DNA of 64,000 nucleotides, from NCBI GenBank assembly GCA_947683625.1, contig CANTUR010000457.1:186001-250000 (forward strand). Reading direction: 5' to 3'. The position numbers were made by a program, and so were the translations under genes. Below, in pieces: positions 47,526 to 59,159 of the stretch. Source of the DNA: Mallotus nudiflorus (lineage: Eukaryota; Streptophyta; Magnoliopsida; Malpighiales; Euphorbiaceae). The notes under the pieces were generated by a model, which was not told the DNA's origin, ran no database searches, and saw only the letters and a program-made list of their open reading frames with translations. Position 1 is the first letter of the stretch. Each line of letters starts with the position of its first letter.

Positions 47526-47758
47526 CTAACAAATTTCATAAAAATCTTTTTTCTCACTGTGATTGTCCCAATTTTAATTTATAAAAATGATTTGAGTATT
47601 TATCTATAGGTTTCAATCCTGATCTAGCATACGTCTCTTACACGTATAATCTTTTTTTTTAAGTTAAAATTCTTACCCTATTTTTTGGGAAGGGAGCTCA
47701 GGGCTACTATAATCACGTAACTCCTATGATCACATAAGCGGTTAGATTAGGAACGAGA

Positions 47759-47766
47759 TATAAAAT
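47759..47766 (+). promoter_or_regulatory. TATA box in T3 5' LTR
   Basis: TATAAAAT about 580 bases into the LTR; the 3' LTR has TATAAAAA at 63588-63595 in the same context (aacaggatataaaaag). Confidence 0.55.
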
Positions 47767-49478
47767 GAAAAGATTGGTACAGAAGAAAGGAGGTGGGAAC
47801 TGGAAAAATAACCCTAATCAATTATTGAGAAAAAAGAGAGGAGACCTAACCTGATACGATCATTTTAAAACCCTTTTTTTTTTAAAAGAAACAAATCATG
47901 TTCTTTTAAAAAGTCTAAAATTCAAGAAAGCACAATGTTAATTTTCTCAAAATAATGAAATCTCATTCTAACGGGCATTCAAATAGCATCTGCATAACAT
48001 TACTTATCTTTTACTCCTTTCTTTTTATTAGTTCTTTCTTCTATATCATTATTTTCTTTTTATTATTTTTATATTTTTTATTTAGGTTTTATTTTCATTA
48101 TTTTGTTTTCTTTATTCATTAATTCTAATCTTATTTTCTTTTTCTATTGTTTATGTTTCATAATTTTGGTGATTAATAAATGATTGAGCCAAGGAAACTC
48201 ATAGAGAATCTATGAATGAAAGCCAAGAGTCAAGATCCCAATTTAATTTTATTTTGCCCTGTTTAGTTTAGTATATGTTATTTTATTTTTTTAGGTTTTG
48301 AATTTTTTTAATTTCTCTTTTTAAGGGTTATATTTTAATTTGTTTCTTTATTATTTTGATAGATTTTATAATAGCTCCGATAGAGGGAATAATGAAAATT
48401 TAGTTATCTTGTTCTTAAAAAAAATCAATTAGTAAATAAGGTTCAATTTGGTAAACCCTAATTAAAATCAAAGGAGAAAGTAGATTAATTTAGGTTGCAT
48501 GTTAAATAAAATAAGGGGTTTTTTTAGATAAAATGATTGAATTGCATGGTTGATCTTTTTTTATTTGTTTATTATGATTTTTTTATTATTATTGGACTTG
48601 TTTATTCTTTTTATGTGTTTTAAGCCCTAGGCCCGTATTAAGCTCTAACCCATTTAAATAATTTTAGGTTTAAGTAGTTCTTTGTTAGCTCATCTCATTT
48701 AATAGGTCTAGATTTTAATTGAAAAGCATTTTAGGCCCATAATTAACTAGATTTAGATTAGAGATAATTTAGGCTCATTTAGCAATTTAGACATAGGCCC
48801 ATTTTAGGTTAATTACAATTAATTTAGACTTAGTTCATTAAATAAAAGCATTTTCCATAACTTGTAGATTTACTATCACCTTAGAATTAAAGCATGTAGA
48901 ATTAGGCCCGCTAATTTAAAAACTTCATAATTTGCAGATTTAGGGCCATTTTCAGAATTGAAATAAATAGACTTAGGTTCACTTAATTAAAATCAAATAA
49001 GAATTCAGCCCATTAGTCTTTAGGCTCACTTATAAATTAAAACATGTAGATTTAGCTCATTTAATTAAAATCAACGTAGATTAGACTAACCTAGGATTAT
49101 GATTTAAATGAATGCATTGTTTACTTGTATATTTCATGACTAGTTTACCTGGAGTTGATTGTTTTAATAAGGGTTTATATGAAATTGCATATAAATAAAG
49201 ATTAAGATAGTAATTCATATAGTAATTCTAAAAGAACACGAGACTAAAAGAAGTTAGTATTCTGTACCCAAAATCTCCTAGTTATGGTGTTAGCTTTCTT
49301 TTAAGGAATCGAGTACCACCATGTTTTGTTTGTTCAGTTATTACCTTGGCTGGTGACTCCTTATCTCCATGCCATGTCTTTGTGACAATGGTTAGTGTGT
49401 TCTCTAGAGCCTTGAGCTTAAACAATGTTGTGATTGCTAAAATCTTAAGCACATGCTAAACCCTACCATTTATAGTTT

Positions 49479-49497
49479 TGACTCCACTGGGGATAAG
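49479..49497 (+). other. Primer-binding site of T3
   Basis: TGACTCCACTGGGGATAAG four bases after the LTR end. Best preserved of the three Tat primer sites here. Confidence 0.8.
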
Positions 49498-50201
49498 AGA
49501 TACTGATTCTACTTGTGTTCTTTAGAATTATTTTATTAATTATTATTTTATTCTTGCATTCATTCTGCATGTCCCTATTAACCGATGGCGTTGGTTTACA
49601 ATTCCATGATTCCACTAGCTTCATGGAGTTATAAATTGGCTAACCATCACTTTTAGCCTTAACTCGGTTCAAGAGAGATTACCAAGCTCATCTGACCATA
49701 GTTTGTAACCTAAGTCCTAAAGAGGGGTAGTTTTCTTTTATGTTTGCAAAGGATGTTGGGCCCCTTTGACCTCGGCCTATAACTCAAGTCTTAAAAGAAG
49801 GCATCTTGCTAAGGGAACCTTGAATTTTCATCAGACCCTAACCATATACAATCATTTAGTTACTTCCCCTAGAATTATCCAAATTGCTTGTGTATATTGC
49901 CATGAGGTATTTCTATCTATAAAAGCCCAAGCCCATACTTTAAAGAGCCCATCTAGGTTAATAAAGATTGGGCTAGACCTTTATACCTATATTATTTTTA
50001 TGCTTTTATTGCTTTAAGAGAGATTTTGCATACACGTTAGTTCTTGATATCCCCTATTAGTATTAAGGCCAAGACCAAAAATCCTAAAAAAAAAAGACTT
50101 ACCATTGAACACGTGTGTGGGTAGAACAAGGTTGGAAGGATGAATGTTGTACATTTGATTAATACTTACTATTTACTGCTTGTTGTGTAGCATGTGCATC
50201 A

Positions 50202-50248
<47 letters not shown>

Positions 50249-50279
50249 TTCACAGACTTGAGAAGAGTCTTATTAATTT
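49498..50279 (+). other. T3 leader with (AT)21
   Basis: Noncoding and collinear with the T1 and T2 leaders. A pure AT dinucleotide repeat of 42 bases occupies 50205-50246, at the place where T1 and T2 have atgcatgcatgtatgatgca-like sequence. Confidence 0.75.
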
Positions 50280-52400
50280 TCTTTACTTGGAAGCTGAACC
50301 AACTCCAACTAAGCATATAGAAATTGAACAATAATAAAGAGGGAACTAGACCTTAGAATACATCAAGGGAGCTTTAGTGGATGACATGAGGGCTATGATG
50401 AAAAATGAACTAAGATAGGCTTTATCTGGATTAATGCAATCTGCTGCTACTGTCATACCACCACCTACAATTAAGTAACCACTCACTGCTATAACTATCC
50501 CACTTACTGCAGATGCTCCACCTTTTGCCAATAATGTTAATGGAAACTTATTGCTGTAAACCCACTTGCTATTGATATGAACCTTAAGGATGTTGAGAAC
50601 TACATGATAGAAAAGATAAAGAGATAATCACTTAAACTGGTACAAGACCATGAATTCAAGCTGACACAAGCACTGGCCCAAAAAATGTCTAACATAGAAG
50701 AGCTAATTAGAGGGCAAGGCATGGGATATTCATTTGAATTTAATGATATGCTATTAAAAAAGGGTAATAAGCTACCTGAGAAGTTCAAAATGCCTAAGCT
50801 ATAGAAGTTTGATGGAACTTGAGATCCTAGGATTCATCTTAGTCAATATACAATAACTATAAGCACTACTAAGGCCCCATTAGCAGTGAATGGCTATAAA
50901 ATGGTATCATGGGTTGGAAAAGTCTATTAGGGCTGCATATAAAGAAATGTGTACTACTTTTTTAAAATAGTATGATTATAACACTAGATTGGAAGTGTCC
51001 ATCAGGGATTTGGAATTGACTAAGAAAAAATCAAATGAATCCTTTTCTGATTTCTTAACCAAATTTATGAATAAGGCAGGATTAAAGAAAAATACATTAG
51101 AGATCAGGTTAGGATGATAGTTTGTAATGTGTTGACTAATTTTTTTGAGAGATTATAAATGATGAATCCCAAAACATTTATAGACCTGTATGATGATGGT
51201 TTGCAACTTAAAGAGATTAAGAGTGAGAAAAGTTTTAGAAGTGCAAGAACCAAAAATTACCTAACTAGGGGCACACAATAGGGAAGTACTAGCCAAGCTG
51301 TGGAGGTGCATGTAGTTTGGTAGCCCAGGAGATTCTCCAATTTTAACCAACAACTTTCCAAAGTCCCAGACCATTTGATCTAAAAAGGCATGCTTAGACC
51401 CTTAACCTTTTCTAAACCACCAAACCTAAATATTATAGGCAAAGACCTAAACAACTACTGTATATTTCACCAAGTAGCTGGCCACTCCATAGAAACTTGT
51501 ATCTACTTAAAACATGAAATCCAAAACCTTATAGACTCTAGAAAAGTCACATATCCTGAAAACTCTAATTTTAACCCAACTACTATAAACAACCCTTTCC
51601 TAGACTACCAAAATGTTCTACTACCAGCCACTATGTTGATCAACTTAAGAGTTAGCGAAGAGGAAGTGTTGGAATCCTTTGAAAACTTAAACCTTACAAA
51701 TAGTGAGAAATCTCTTGCTGCCTTTAGAGGAGTATAGGATTTATTAGGGCAACCCTTAGGAAAGTTTGACTTTAAGGTGTTTTATTCAAAGCCACCCTTT
51801 ATTGATATTCCCTTTGAATTAATTGTGCCCTTAGGATGGGGTGATGAGTTTGATAACAAGTCAATGGAAGAAGAGAGAGAATATAAAACTCCTAAGTAGC
51901 CATTGAGAGGGGTTAAAGGTTTATTGGGGTAACCTTCAGGAAAATTTAACTATTGAGTATTTTACTGTAAGCCCACTTTAAGTAATATATTAGTAGAGGA
52001 AATTATGCCCTTATAATGGGGTAAAGAGTTCAAAGATGATTATGTAAAAGGAAAGAACAATGGATCTTTTACTTCTAAGCAGTCTAAAGAGGGAGTTGAA
52101 GAGTTACTGAGCCAAAATTTGGGCAAACTTAATATGAAGGACTTGAAAGGGAAAGAAACATGCATAAAGGAAGTATGGAAAGATGGAAAGAAGGATCAAT
52201 TTATTAGGGTTATTAACATTTGGTATAACTCTGATGAAGAAAGCCTTAGTAGTCTTGATGTATGGAGTGATAATCCTAATGTGAACCATGTCGCTAAAAG
52301 TAGAAATGATTATAAAGTAGCAGAAAAGAAAATTAAGAGAGTTACAGAAAGAGAAGGGATAGAGGATGTTGAAGTAGAGGAAGGGTAAAAAGAAAACCTA
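50280..52400 (+). pseudogene. Decayed gag of T3
   Basis: Capsid blocks at about 50800-51240 (DPRIHLSQYTI, PKTFIDLYDDGLQLKEIKSE). The zinc-finger-like C-x2-H-x4-H-x4-C is at 51459-51500, followed by LKHEIQNLIDSRKV. The open piece 51390-51737 includes MLINLRVSEEEVLESFENLN. Between 51735 and 52135 the motif LLGQPLGKFDFKVFY with PLGWGDEF is repeated: copies start at about 51740, 51918 and 52099, the last short. T1 and T2 have one copy. The C-terminal part EVWKDGKKDQFIRVINIWYN and an acidic tail end at 52388. Several stops. Confidence 0.8.
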
Positions 52401-52439
52401 ATCTTAGAGCAACAAAAGAAAGCTAAGGAAAATGTGAGC

Positions 52440-53160
52440 ATTTAGGAGTTATTGATGCATTCAGGCAACCACTAAAGAGCTCTTGTCAAAGCTCTATCAA
52501 ATATGAGTATCAAAACAACAACTACACTTGAGGTTATGGTAGCAAAGGTCATGGAAAAAAGCATGACTTGATAAAATTCTCGGATGATGATTTGCCTTTA
52601 TAAGCTAGAAATCATAATAAGGCACTATTTATCCCAATTGAAGTAAGGGGAAAGAGAACCAATTTTGCAATGGTAGATGGTAGTTCTACTATTAATATGT
52701 GTCCATTAAAAATCTTTCCAAACTTAGGTTTAAAAGTTGATGATTATAATCAGAGCCTATGATGATAGCACTTGGAGCGTAGAGGGAACATTCCAAGCTC
52801 TAGTTAAAATAGGACCTATAGAGTCAATTATTGAGTTTAATGTATTAGACATCCCTATCACATATGCTTTTCTTTTAGGAAGGCCATGATTCTATGCTCT
52901 TGGAGGGGTATCCTCAACTGTGTACTAGAAGATAAAATTCCCTCATGAAGGAGAGGTTTTGACTATATAAGTTGGAACTAGTGCAGTTATGGTAGCTATA
53001 TAGGATAAACAGAAACAAGTATGTGTTCCCTCTACTTTCCAAGTTGCTAGAATATTCTATGGAACTGAGATAGATCCAAGAGTTGTGAGGATGATGGAGA
53101 GTATGAATTATCAACCAGGATAAGGGTTGGGAAAGAATGAGCAAAGAAGCCCTAAACCCC
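52440..53160 (+). pseudogene. Decayed aspartic protease of T3 with G-patch-like tail
   Basis: Blocks in order: NHXRALVKALSNMSIKTTTT, the active site FAMVDGSSTINMCPL (Asp-Gly-Ser), TWSVEGTFQALVKIGPIES, VLDIPITYAFLLGRP, then the G-patch-like RVVRMMESMNYQPG and GLGKNEQ. Frame changes are needed near 52560 and 52740. The order is the same as in T1. Confidence 0.7.
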
Positions 53161-53769
53161 TAGAATTCAAATGTCAGGGTGACACCAAAGGATGAGGATG
53201 CACTAAGACAAAACCTAGTAGAAAAAGAGGAAAGAAGAAGGGAAAGGCTAAGATAAATCAGCCTTTAGGGAGAATCAGGCCAATGAGTGAGAATTTGATC
53301 AAGCCAAGGGAAGGAAAGCACTATCTCGGTGCTAAGGAATCTGTCAATGTTGTTGGAAAAGACACTACTGTGTTTAAGATCTTTAAGTAGCAAATTATAG
53401 AGAACTTAGTAGAGGATAACAAAGAGGAAGTAATGAAGTAGGTAGCTAAGAGGATGGGTAATACTACTATTAAAGAGCTGCTATGTCTACTACCTGAAGA
53501 GAAGCCACCCAAGGATTTAGCTACTATCATTAGTAATATCTTTAATGATGTTTTTTATAAAGAAACTGATGTAGTAACATTCAACATTTATAAGAATAAA
53601 GACTTTATTTTTTCCATAGTCAATGATATAAATTATGGTTGGGCTTACTTATATGATGTCCATCTTGATGGTTTTATGCATTTTAATATTGATCATATGT
53701 GCATGTTAGACATTAATTCCATTCAATTATAGCCCTGTGCATGTTAGACATTAATTCCATTCATTAAAC
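53161..53769 (+). pseudogene. T3 linker between protease and RT
   Basis: A Lys/Arg-rich stretch (RKRGKKKGKAKINQPLGRIR), then TTIKELLCLLPEEKPPKDLA and WAYLYDVHLDGFMHFNIDHM in the open piece 53454-53732. This is the low-complexity linker seen between protease and RT in Tat elements. A 28-base tandem duplication (tgtgcatgttagacattaat...) lies at about 53699-53765. Confidence 0.6.
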
Positions 53770-55210
53770 ATGGGCACAAATGATAATCCTAAGAACATTT
53801 CTATATCACATGATGTAACTCCTGAAGAGAGGGAAAATTTTAAGAGAATATTAACAAAAAGAAAGGTAGTATTTGCTTGGACTTATGAAGATATGCTAGG
53901 TTTAGGTAGCAAAATTACGGATCACATCCTAACTTATGTAGAAATTAAACTTAATAAATAGAAATTATGCAGGCTAAGACCAGAGTGGACTGAAAAGATA
54001 AAAGAGGAAATTGCTAAACAAATCCAGGCTAATTTTCTAGAAGTGGTAGATTATCCTTAATGGTTAGCAAACATAGTAGTAGTACCTAAGAAAGATGGTA
54101 CAATACATATATTTATGGATTTTAGGGATCTAAACAAAGCATGCATAAAAGATGATTTTCCTTTACCTCACATTGATGTGATCATGGATAGTGCATCGTC
54201 GAGCCCAATGTATTCTTTTATGGATGGGGTTTTTAGGATATGATCATATAATGATGGCAATCAAAGACAATATCAAAATAGCTTTTATTATAGAATAGGG
54301 GATGTACTGTTATAAGGTTATGCCTTTTGGATTAAAGAATGCAGGTGCAACATATTAAAGGGCAGCTATTGCTCTTTTCCATGACATAATGCATAAAGAA
54401 GTGGAAGTATATATAGATGACATGATGGTTAAGTCAGAGACAAAAGAGGGACACTCTGAAGCTTTAGAAAAGTTATTGGCTCAAATTGAGAGTACAATTT
54501 GAGGCTCAACCCAAAGAAATGCATTTTTAGGATTACTTTAAGAAAATTGATAGGGCATGTAGTTAGTAGCAAAGGAATTAAAGTAGATCCAGATAAAGTG
54601 AAAGTTATCCATGAAATGCATGTGCCAAAGATAGAGAAAGAAGTAAGAGGATTCATGAGTAGGTTGCAGTATATTAGTAGGTTCTTTGCAAAGCTTACTA
54701 ATATCTGTGATCCTATCTTCATGCTTTTAAGGAAAGATCAACCTATGAAATGAAATAATGATTTTTAGAAGGATTTTGATAGAATTAAGGACCATGTTGC
54801 CAATCCACCTATATTAAAGCCTCAAAGGTAAGGTAAGCCCTTGATTCTGTACGTAGCTCTAAAGGAAAATGCAATAAGGGCAATGCCAACACAAGAAGGA
54901 CTGGATGGAGTATAACATATGGTGTATTGCCTTAACAAGAAGTTTTTTCCATAAAAAGAAAAGTATGATTTGGTAGAGAAGACATGTCTAATAATGATAT
55001 GGGCAATAAGAAAATTAAGGCATTATTTTCAGTCTTATAAAACTCAGGCTATTTCAAAGATAGATCATATAAGATATCTATTTTAAGCATTTGCTTTAAC
55101 TAGAAAAATGTCTCAATGGCTCATACTCTTAACTGAATTTTATATAAAGTACATTGCCACAAAGGTTATCAAAGGAAGGACAGTAGCAGAATTCCTAGCT
55201 CAAAATGCAA
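53770..55210 (+). pseudogene. T3 reverse transcriptase and RNase H, decayed
   Basis: RT begins in PEERENFKRILTKRKVVFAW, then LRPEWTEKIKEEIAKQIQ, VVVPKKDGTIHIFMDFRDLN, KDDFPLPHIDVIMDS, and YSFMDG with the first catalytic Asp kept. A frameshift follows near 54240. The catalytic YIDD is intact at 54410-54421. The connection region is LNPKKCIFRITLRKLIGHVV and MHVPKIEKEVRGFMSRLQYI. The RNase H part (KPLILYVALKENAIRAMPT, YDLVEKTCLIMIWAIRKLRH) ends with KVIKGRTVAEFLAQNAIEGD at 55210. About fifteen stops or frame changes. Confidence 0.9.
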
Positions 55211-55259
55211 TAGAAGGTGATGAATAGTAGAATTTAGAGTTTATAGATGAGAACTTAGT

Positions 55260-55665
55260 AGTCATAGAGCATCAAGAGTGGAAGCTTTACTTTGATAGGG
55301 CTATAAACAACAAAGGACCCAGATTATGAGTGATTCTTATTACACTAGAAGGAGAAACCATACCAAGGGCCATGAAATTAGATTTTAAGGTAATAAATAA
55401 TATGGATAAGTATGAGGAATGCATTCATGGAGTGGAGGCAGCAATAACAGCTGGAGCAAAAGAGTTGTTGGTATATAGGGATTTGATGTTGGTCATCAGT
55501 CAGGCTAATGAAGAATGGGAGGCGAAAGAGGAAAAGCTAAAGCCTTATATCTGCTATTTAAAAACTTTAATAAAGAACTTCATTAAATGTCTCTTCATCC
55601 ATTTGTAAAGAGATAATAATCAGATGGTAGATGCACTGGCAACACACTCTTCGATGTGGGATAAT
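55260..55665 (+). pseudogene. T3 second RNase H domain, decayed
   Basis: WKLYFDRAINNKGP, a stop, then VILITLEGETIPRAMKLDF, NMDKYEECIHGVEAAITAGA, KELLVYRDLMLVISQANEEW and NNQMVDALATHSSMWD. An extra RNase H of the cellular/archaeal type between RT-RNase H and integrase is typical of Tat elements. The acidic residues DRA, E and D of the family pattern are partly visible (YFDRA, YEECIHG, VYRD, VDALA). Confidence 0.85.
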
Positions 55666-55679
55666 ATGACTAGATTGAC

Positions 55680-57015
55680 TATAAAGCCTTTGGTAATCAT
55701 AAAATCAAGAGCTCTATATTATGGGGGAGAGCAAACTATGGGTATTCAAATAGGCCCTAAAGAGAAACCGTGGTTTTATGACATTTAGAGGTTTATTGAG
55801 GAAGGAAAGTATTTAGATGAAACAACTTCAAAAGAGAAATATGCTCTTTATGTCCTCGTAAGTAATTATGCAAGTCATGATGGAGTATTATATAAAAGAA
55901 TGCTAAATGGAATGCAGTTTAGATGTCTCAAGAAAGATGAAGTTAAAAAAGTGATGAAAGAAATTCATGTAGGAGCTTACATTTCTCACATGAATAGAAT
56001 GATCTTGGCTAAGAAGATAATTAGACAAGGGAATTATTGGATGAGTTTGGAAAAAAGATTGTATCAAAACAGTAAGATAGTGCCATCAATACCAGATCTA
56101 TGGGAATCTTAACCATCTTCCTCCTACAATGCTAAACATTTTATCATCTCCTTAGCCCTTTACAATGTGGGGATTAATATTATAGGATAAATAAGGTTGA
56201 CAACATTCAATGGGCATAAGTATACAGCTGTGGCAATATATTAATTCTTCATATGAGTAGAGTTTGAGTCCTTCAGCACTCTAAAAGCAAAACAAATGGT
56301 ATAATTTATTAAGAAAAGTCTTATTTGTAGGCATGGGGTCCCATACCATATTATAACAAATAATGGTGTCCAATTTCAGGCAGAAATGGTAGAGCTATTA
56401 CAAAAGTATGGGATTGAACATCATAAGTCTTCACATTATTGTCCTCATGCTAATGAAGCAGTAGAAGCAGCTAATAAAAATGTTAAAAAGCTTCTTTTTA
56501 AAATGGTCAGCACTTACAAGGATTGGTCTAAGTTTCTTCCTTTTGCTTTTTGGGGTATAGGATTATAGCTAGAACTACCATGGGCTAAACACCATTCTCT
56601 TTAATGTATGGTTATTAAGTACTTTTGCATTTAGAAACTGAGATCAAATCTTTGAGAGTGGTTATGGAAGCTAAAATACTTGAGAATGAATGGGCGCGAA
56701 AGAAATATGATTATTTGGTATCTTTTGACGAAAAGAGGATGAATACTTTGTTTCACACTTAGATATATTAGAGAAGGATAACAAGATCATTTAACAAGAA
56801 GGTTAACCTAGAAAGATAAAGGCTAGGGACATGGTGTTAAAATAGTCTAAAGCAGTAGTATTTAACCCAAGAGGAAAGTTCAAACTAAAATAGGAAGGAC
56901 CATTATTAGTTAAGTTAATTCTACTTAAAGGAACTATAAAAATATCAAATCTTGAAGGGAATGAGTTCACTGAGCCAATCAACCTAGATCTTCTTAAGAA
57001 ATACTATCTTCAAAA
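55680..57015 (+). pseudogene. T3 integrase, decayed
   Basis: A zinc-binding-like region (EIHVGAYISHMNRMILAKKI, GNYWMSLEKRLYQ) has lost its Cys pair. The core reads WGINIIG, LTTFNGHKYTAVAIY then a stop where the family has VAIDYF, so the first Asp is lost. Next come GVPYHIITNNGVQFQAEMVE, with Asn for the second Asp, and HYCPHANEAVEAANKNVKKL, which keeps the Glu. Sequence up to DLLKKYYLQ at about 57012 follows the usual integrase C-terminus through several frames. Confidence 0.85.
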
Positions 57016-57300
57016 AAGAGAAAATAATAAAAGAAATAAAAGTTCATCGACTAGAAAACCAAAAAAAGGTTAGTCATGCAAAAATTAGGACATTCCCACT
57101 GTTCAAAATACCCATAAAGGGCTAGTAGGCAAAATTTAGGAAATAAAAGAAAAGAGGTGATCCCATTGATTAAAAAACTCGTAAAGGGTTGGTTAGGCAA
57201 AAATTAAGGAAATAAAAGTGAGAGAAAAATATTCAGTTAGAAAATCTGAAAGGACTAGTTGATAACAGGAGTTATATCATGTGATATAATAAATGTACTC
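57016..57300 (+). repeat. Phrase repeats after T3 pol
   Basis: About four imperfect copies of aaaactcgtaaagggttggt followed by taggcaaaaattaagg, at about 57045, 57100, 57165 and 57230. A related phrase is at about 57990-58110. It ends in the palindromic ttatatcatgtgatataa (57272-57289). Confidence 0.6.
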
Positions 57301-57439
57301 ATGTTGGCCCTAATTAATAAAGCAAATTGAAATGAATTTTTTTTTTTGAATATTTCATATCCTATCTTTATTATAAGGCATAAGTACATATTGGAAAAGC
57401 CTTAAAAAGCATGAAAAGCCTTAAAAAGCATATCCATGA

Positions 57440-58745
57440 GATCACTACTCTAAATATGTCTTGGTTTCTTCTTTTGTTATTCATTTAGAAACACTTGAGT
57501 CCTCTTGTACTTAGCAAATTCAAGTGGCTCTGTAGTTTACATGATAACCCAAGCTTTATAGTTATCATTAGTAGTCACATTGGCATTCAAATGCATGTTT
57601 TGCTTAAAGTTCCTATGAGGCCATAAGCTTTTAACCTTGTCCAAAAAGTCCTATCTCAAATTAAAGCCTTTAAAGTCAATAAGAATAATGAAAATGAACT
57701 ATGGGTGACCATACTGATGGAAAAGATGTGAAGGGGAGAAAAAGTTAGAAAAATGTAGCCCGGGAATAAAAACACTATGATCATATAGCTCAATGGTTAT
57801 GAACTTTAGTTTCCACCAAGGGTAGACCCATATGATCTCAGCATCTATAATGCCCCTCAACTAGTCAACCTATTGGTTTATAGTAGGCTTATCCTTCATC
57901 TTCAATGGATGATTCTTTAGCTGATGAGGTTGATAAGTTAAAGGGTTGGTAGGAATGATAAGTAAACTCAGCTTTTCCTGTAGGTAGATCTAAAAAAAGG
58001 AGCTCATTAACTTGAAAACCTGAAAGGATAGCTTAGGTGAGAGTTAGGGCAAGCCTAATAAGTTAAAAACCCAAAAGGGTGACTTAAGTAAAAGATAAAG
58101 CAAATAAAAGAGAAAGAAAACAATAAAGGATTCTTGTTACACACCTCAAGGAGAAGTAAATTGCCTAAAAGATGATTCTGAGTTCTAAAGTTATCCAGTC
58201 CTATAATAGTTTCAGTAAGAATAATAGGTATAGGGTTGACTCTAGCTTATACCTGCTCTAAAATACTCACAATCTGTGTGTTAGCATTTCCATAAGATGA
58301 AACTAGAAAAAACTGTGCATAAAGACAAAAACAATGGTTTTGGTCTAATCAGCATTGTTCTTATCTTTAGTTTTAGATTCAATATTAGGAGAAGATAGAT
58401 TAATAGTCCCAGGGTTGAGAGTATATAGATAGATGTCATCTGAGGGCAAATCAAAGAATGCTACTAGCTTATTAGGAAACTACATGGTCAAAGCAAGAAG
58501 ATCAATCATGGCAATTAAGTTTAATGAGCACCCTAAGATAGCAACAAATTATTCAATCATTAGGCATAATTCTTGCCCATTGAATATGAACACGTGGTCC
58601 TTAGCATCCTAAAAATTTGTAGTAGCATGCAAAAAGTTATTATCAATATTCAAATGCTAAAGGGATTTTAGTGACTTGTAATGAAAAGGAGGAATAGCTA
58701 TTCCAATTATTTTCATCAAGTCTCTTAAGGAATTTCTTCATCAAT
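57440..58745 (-). pseudogene. Antisense gene 1 of T3: DUF7745-like, decayed
   Basis: Minus strand, opposite to the element. Readable blocks in order: MTQASLKLMKKFLKRLDENN (start at about 58721), NFLHATTNF-DAKDHVFIFNG then CLMIE-FVAILG (about 58630-58530), VNPIPIILTETIIGLDNFR (about 58240-58185), WWKLKFITIELYDHSVFIPG (about 57840-57780), and DFLDKVKSLWPHRNF and NANVTTNDNYKAWVIM (to about 57540). Spacing and wording follow a family found antisense in Tat elements, which I recall as DUF7745 (pattern FWDP...F.FG..ELCPT.EEF.AI, VNP.P.ILAET). Function unknown. About ten stops; small introns may explain some frame changes. Confidence 0.65.
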
Positions 58746-59159
58746 TTGAGAGATGCTTGAGTCATGATTGAAAGTATAGAGAATAAGGAATAATGCCCTT
58801 TGTGTATTCTTTATATAGAGAAGGAAAATAAGTCCATATGAGAAAAGGATTCTATTTGCTCAAAGAATATGGATAAGATGAGGTGATGGAATCTAAAAGA
58901 GATAAGGACAAATAAACAATTATGAAAGGGATAATAATAATTATTTATCTTTTTAATTAATTAGTTATTTATTTGATTATTCAGCATTATCCATTATTAG
59001 AAGGATTTTAATGGAAGAAGTTTACTCAAAAGTAGCTACTAGTTCAAGTGATACATAATAGTACTCAAAATAGTGCAGAATCTAGAAAGTAACAATGCTA
59101 TAAAAATAATCAGATGCCAGCACGTTAAGAGTCAGAAATAAAAATAGTCCTAATCAATC
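58746..59159. other. T3 gap between antisense genes
   Basis: AT-rich, no coding signal or repeat seen. On the minus strand it would be the 5' flank of antisense gene 1 and could hold its promoter; no convincing TATA was singled out. Confidence 0.35.

Larger units (their letters stand above)
47180..49474 (+). repeat. 5' LTR of T3
   Basis: Starts TGTAAGCACCCAATTTTAGG and ends CCATTTATA. The first 954 bases are matched at 63047-64000; the second half matches the T1 and T2 LTRs. Length 2295 bases. Confidence 0.9.
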
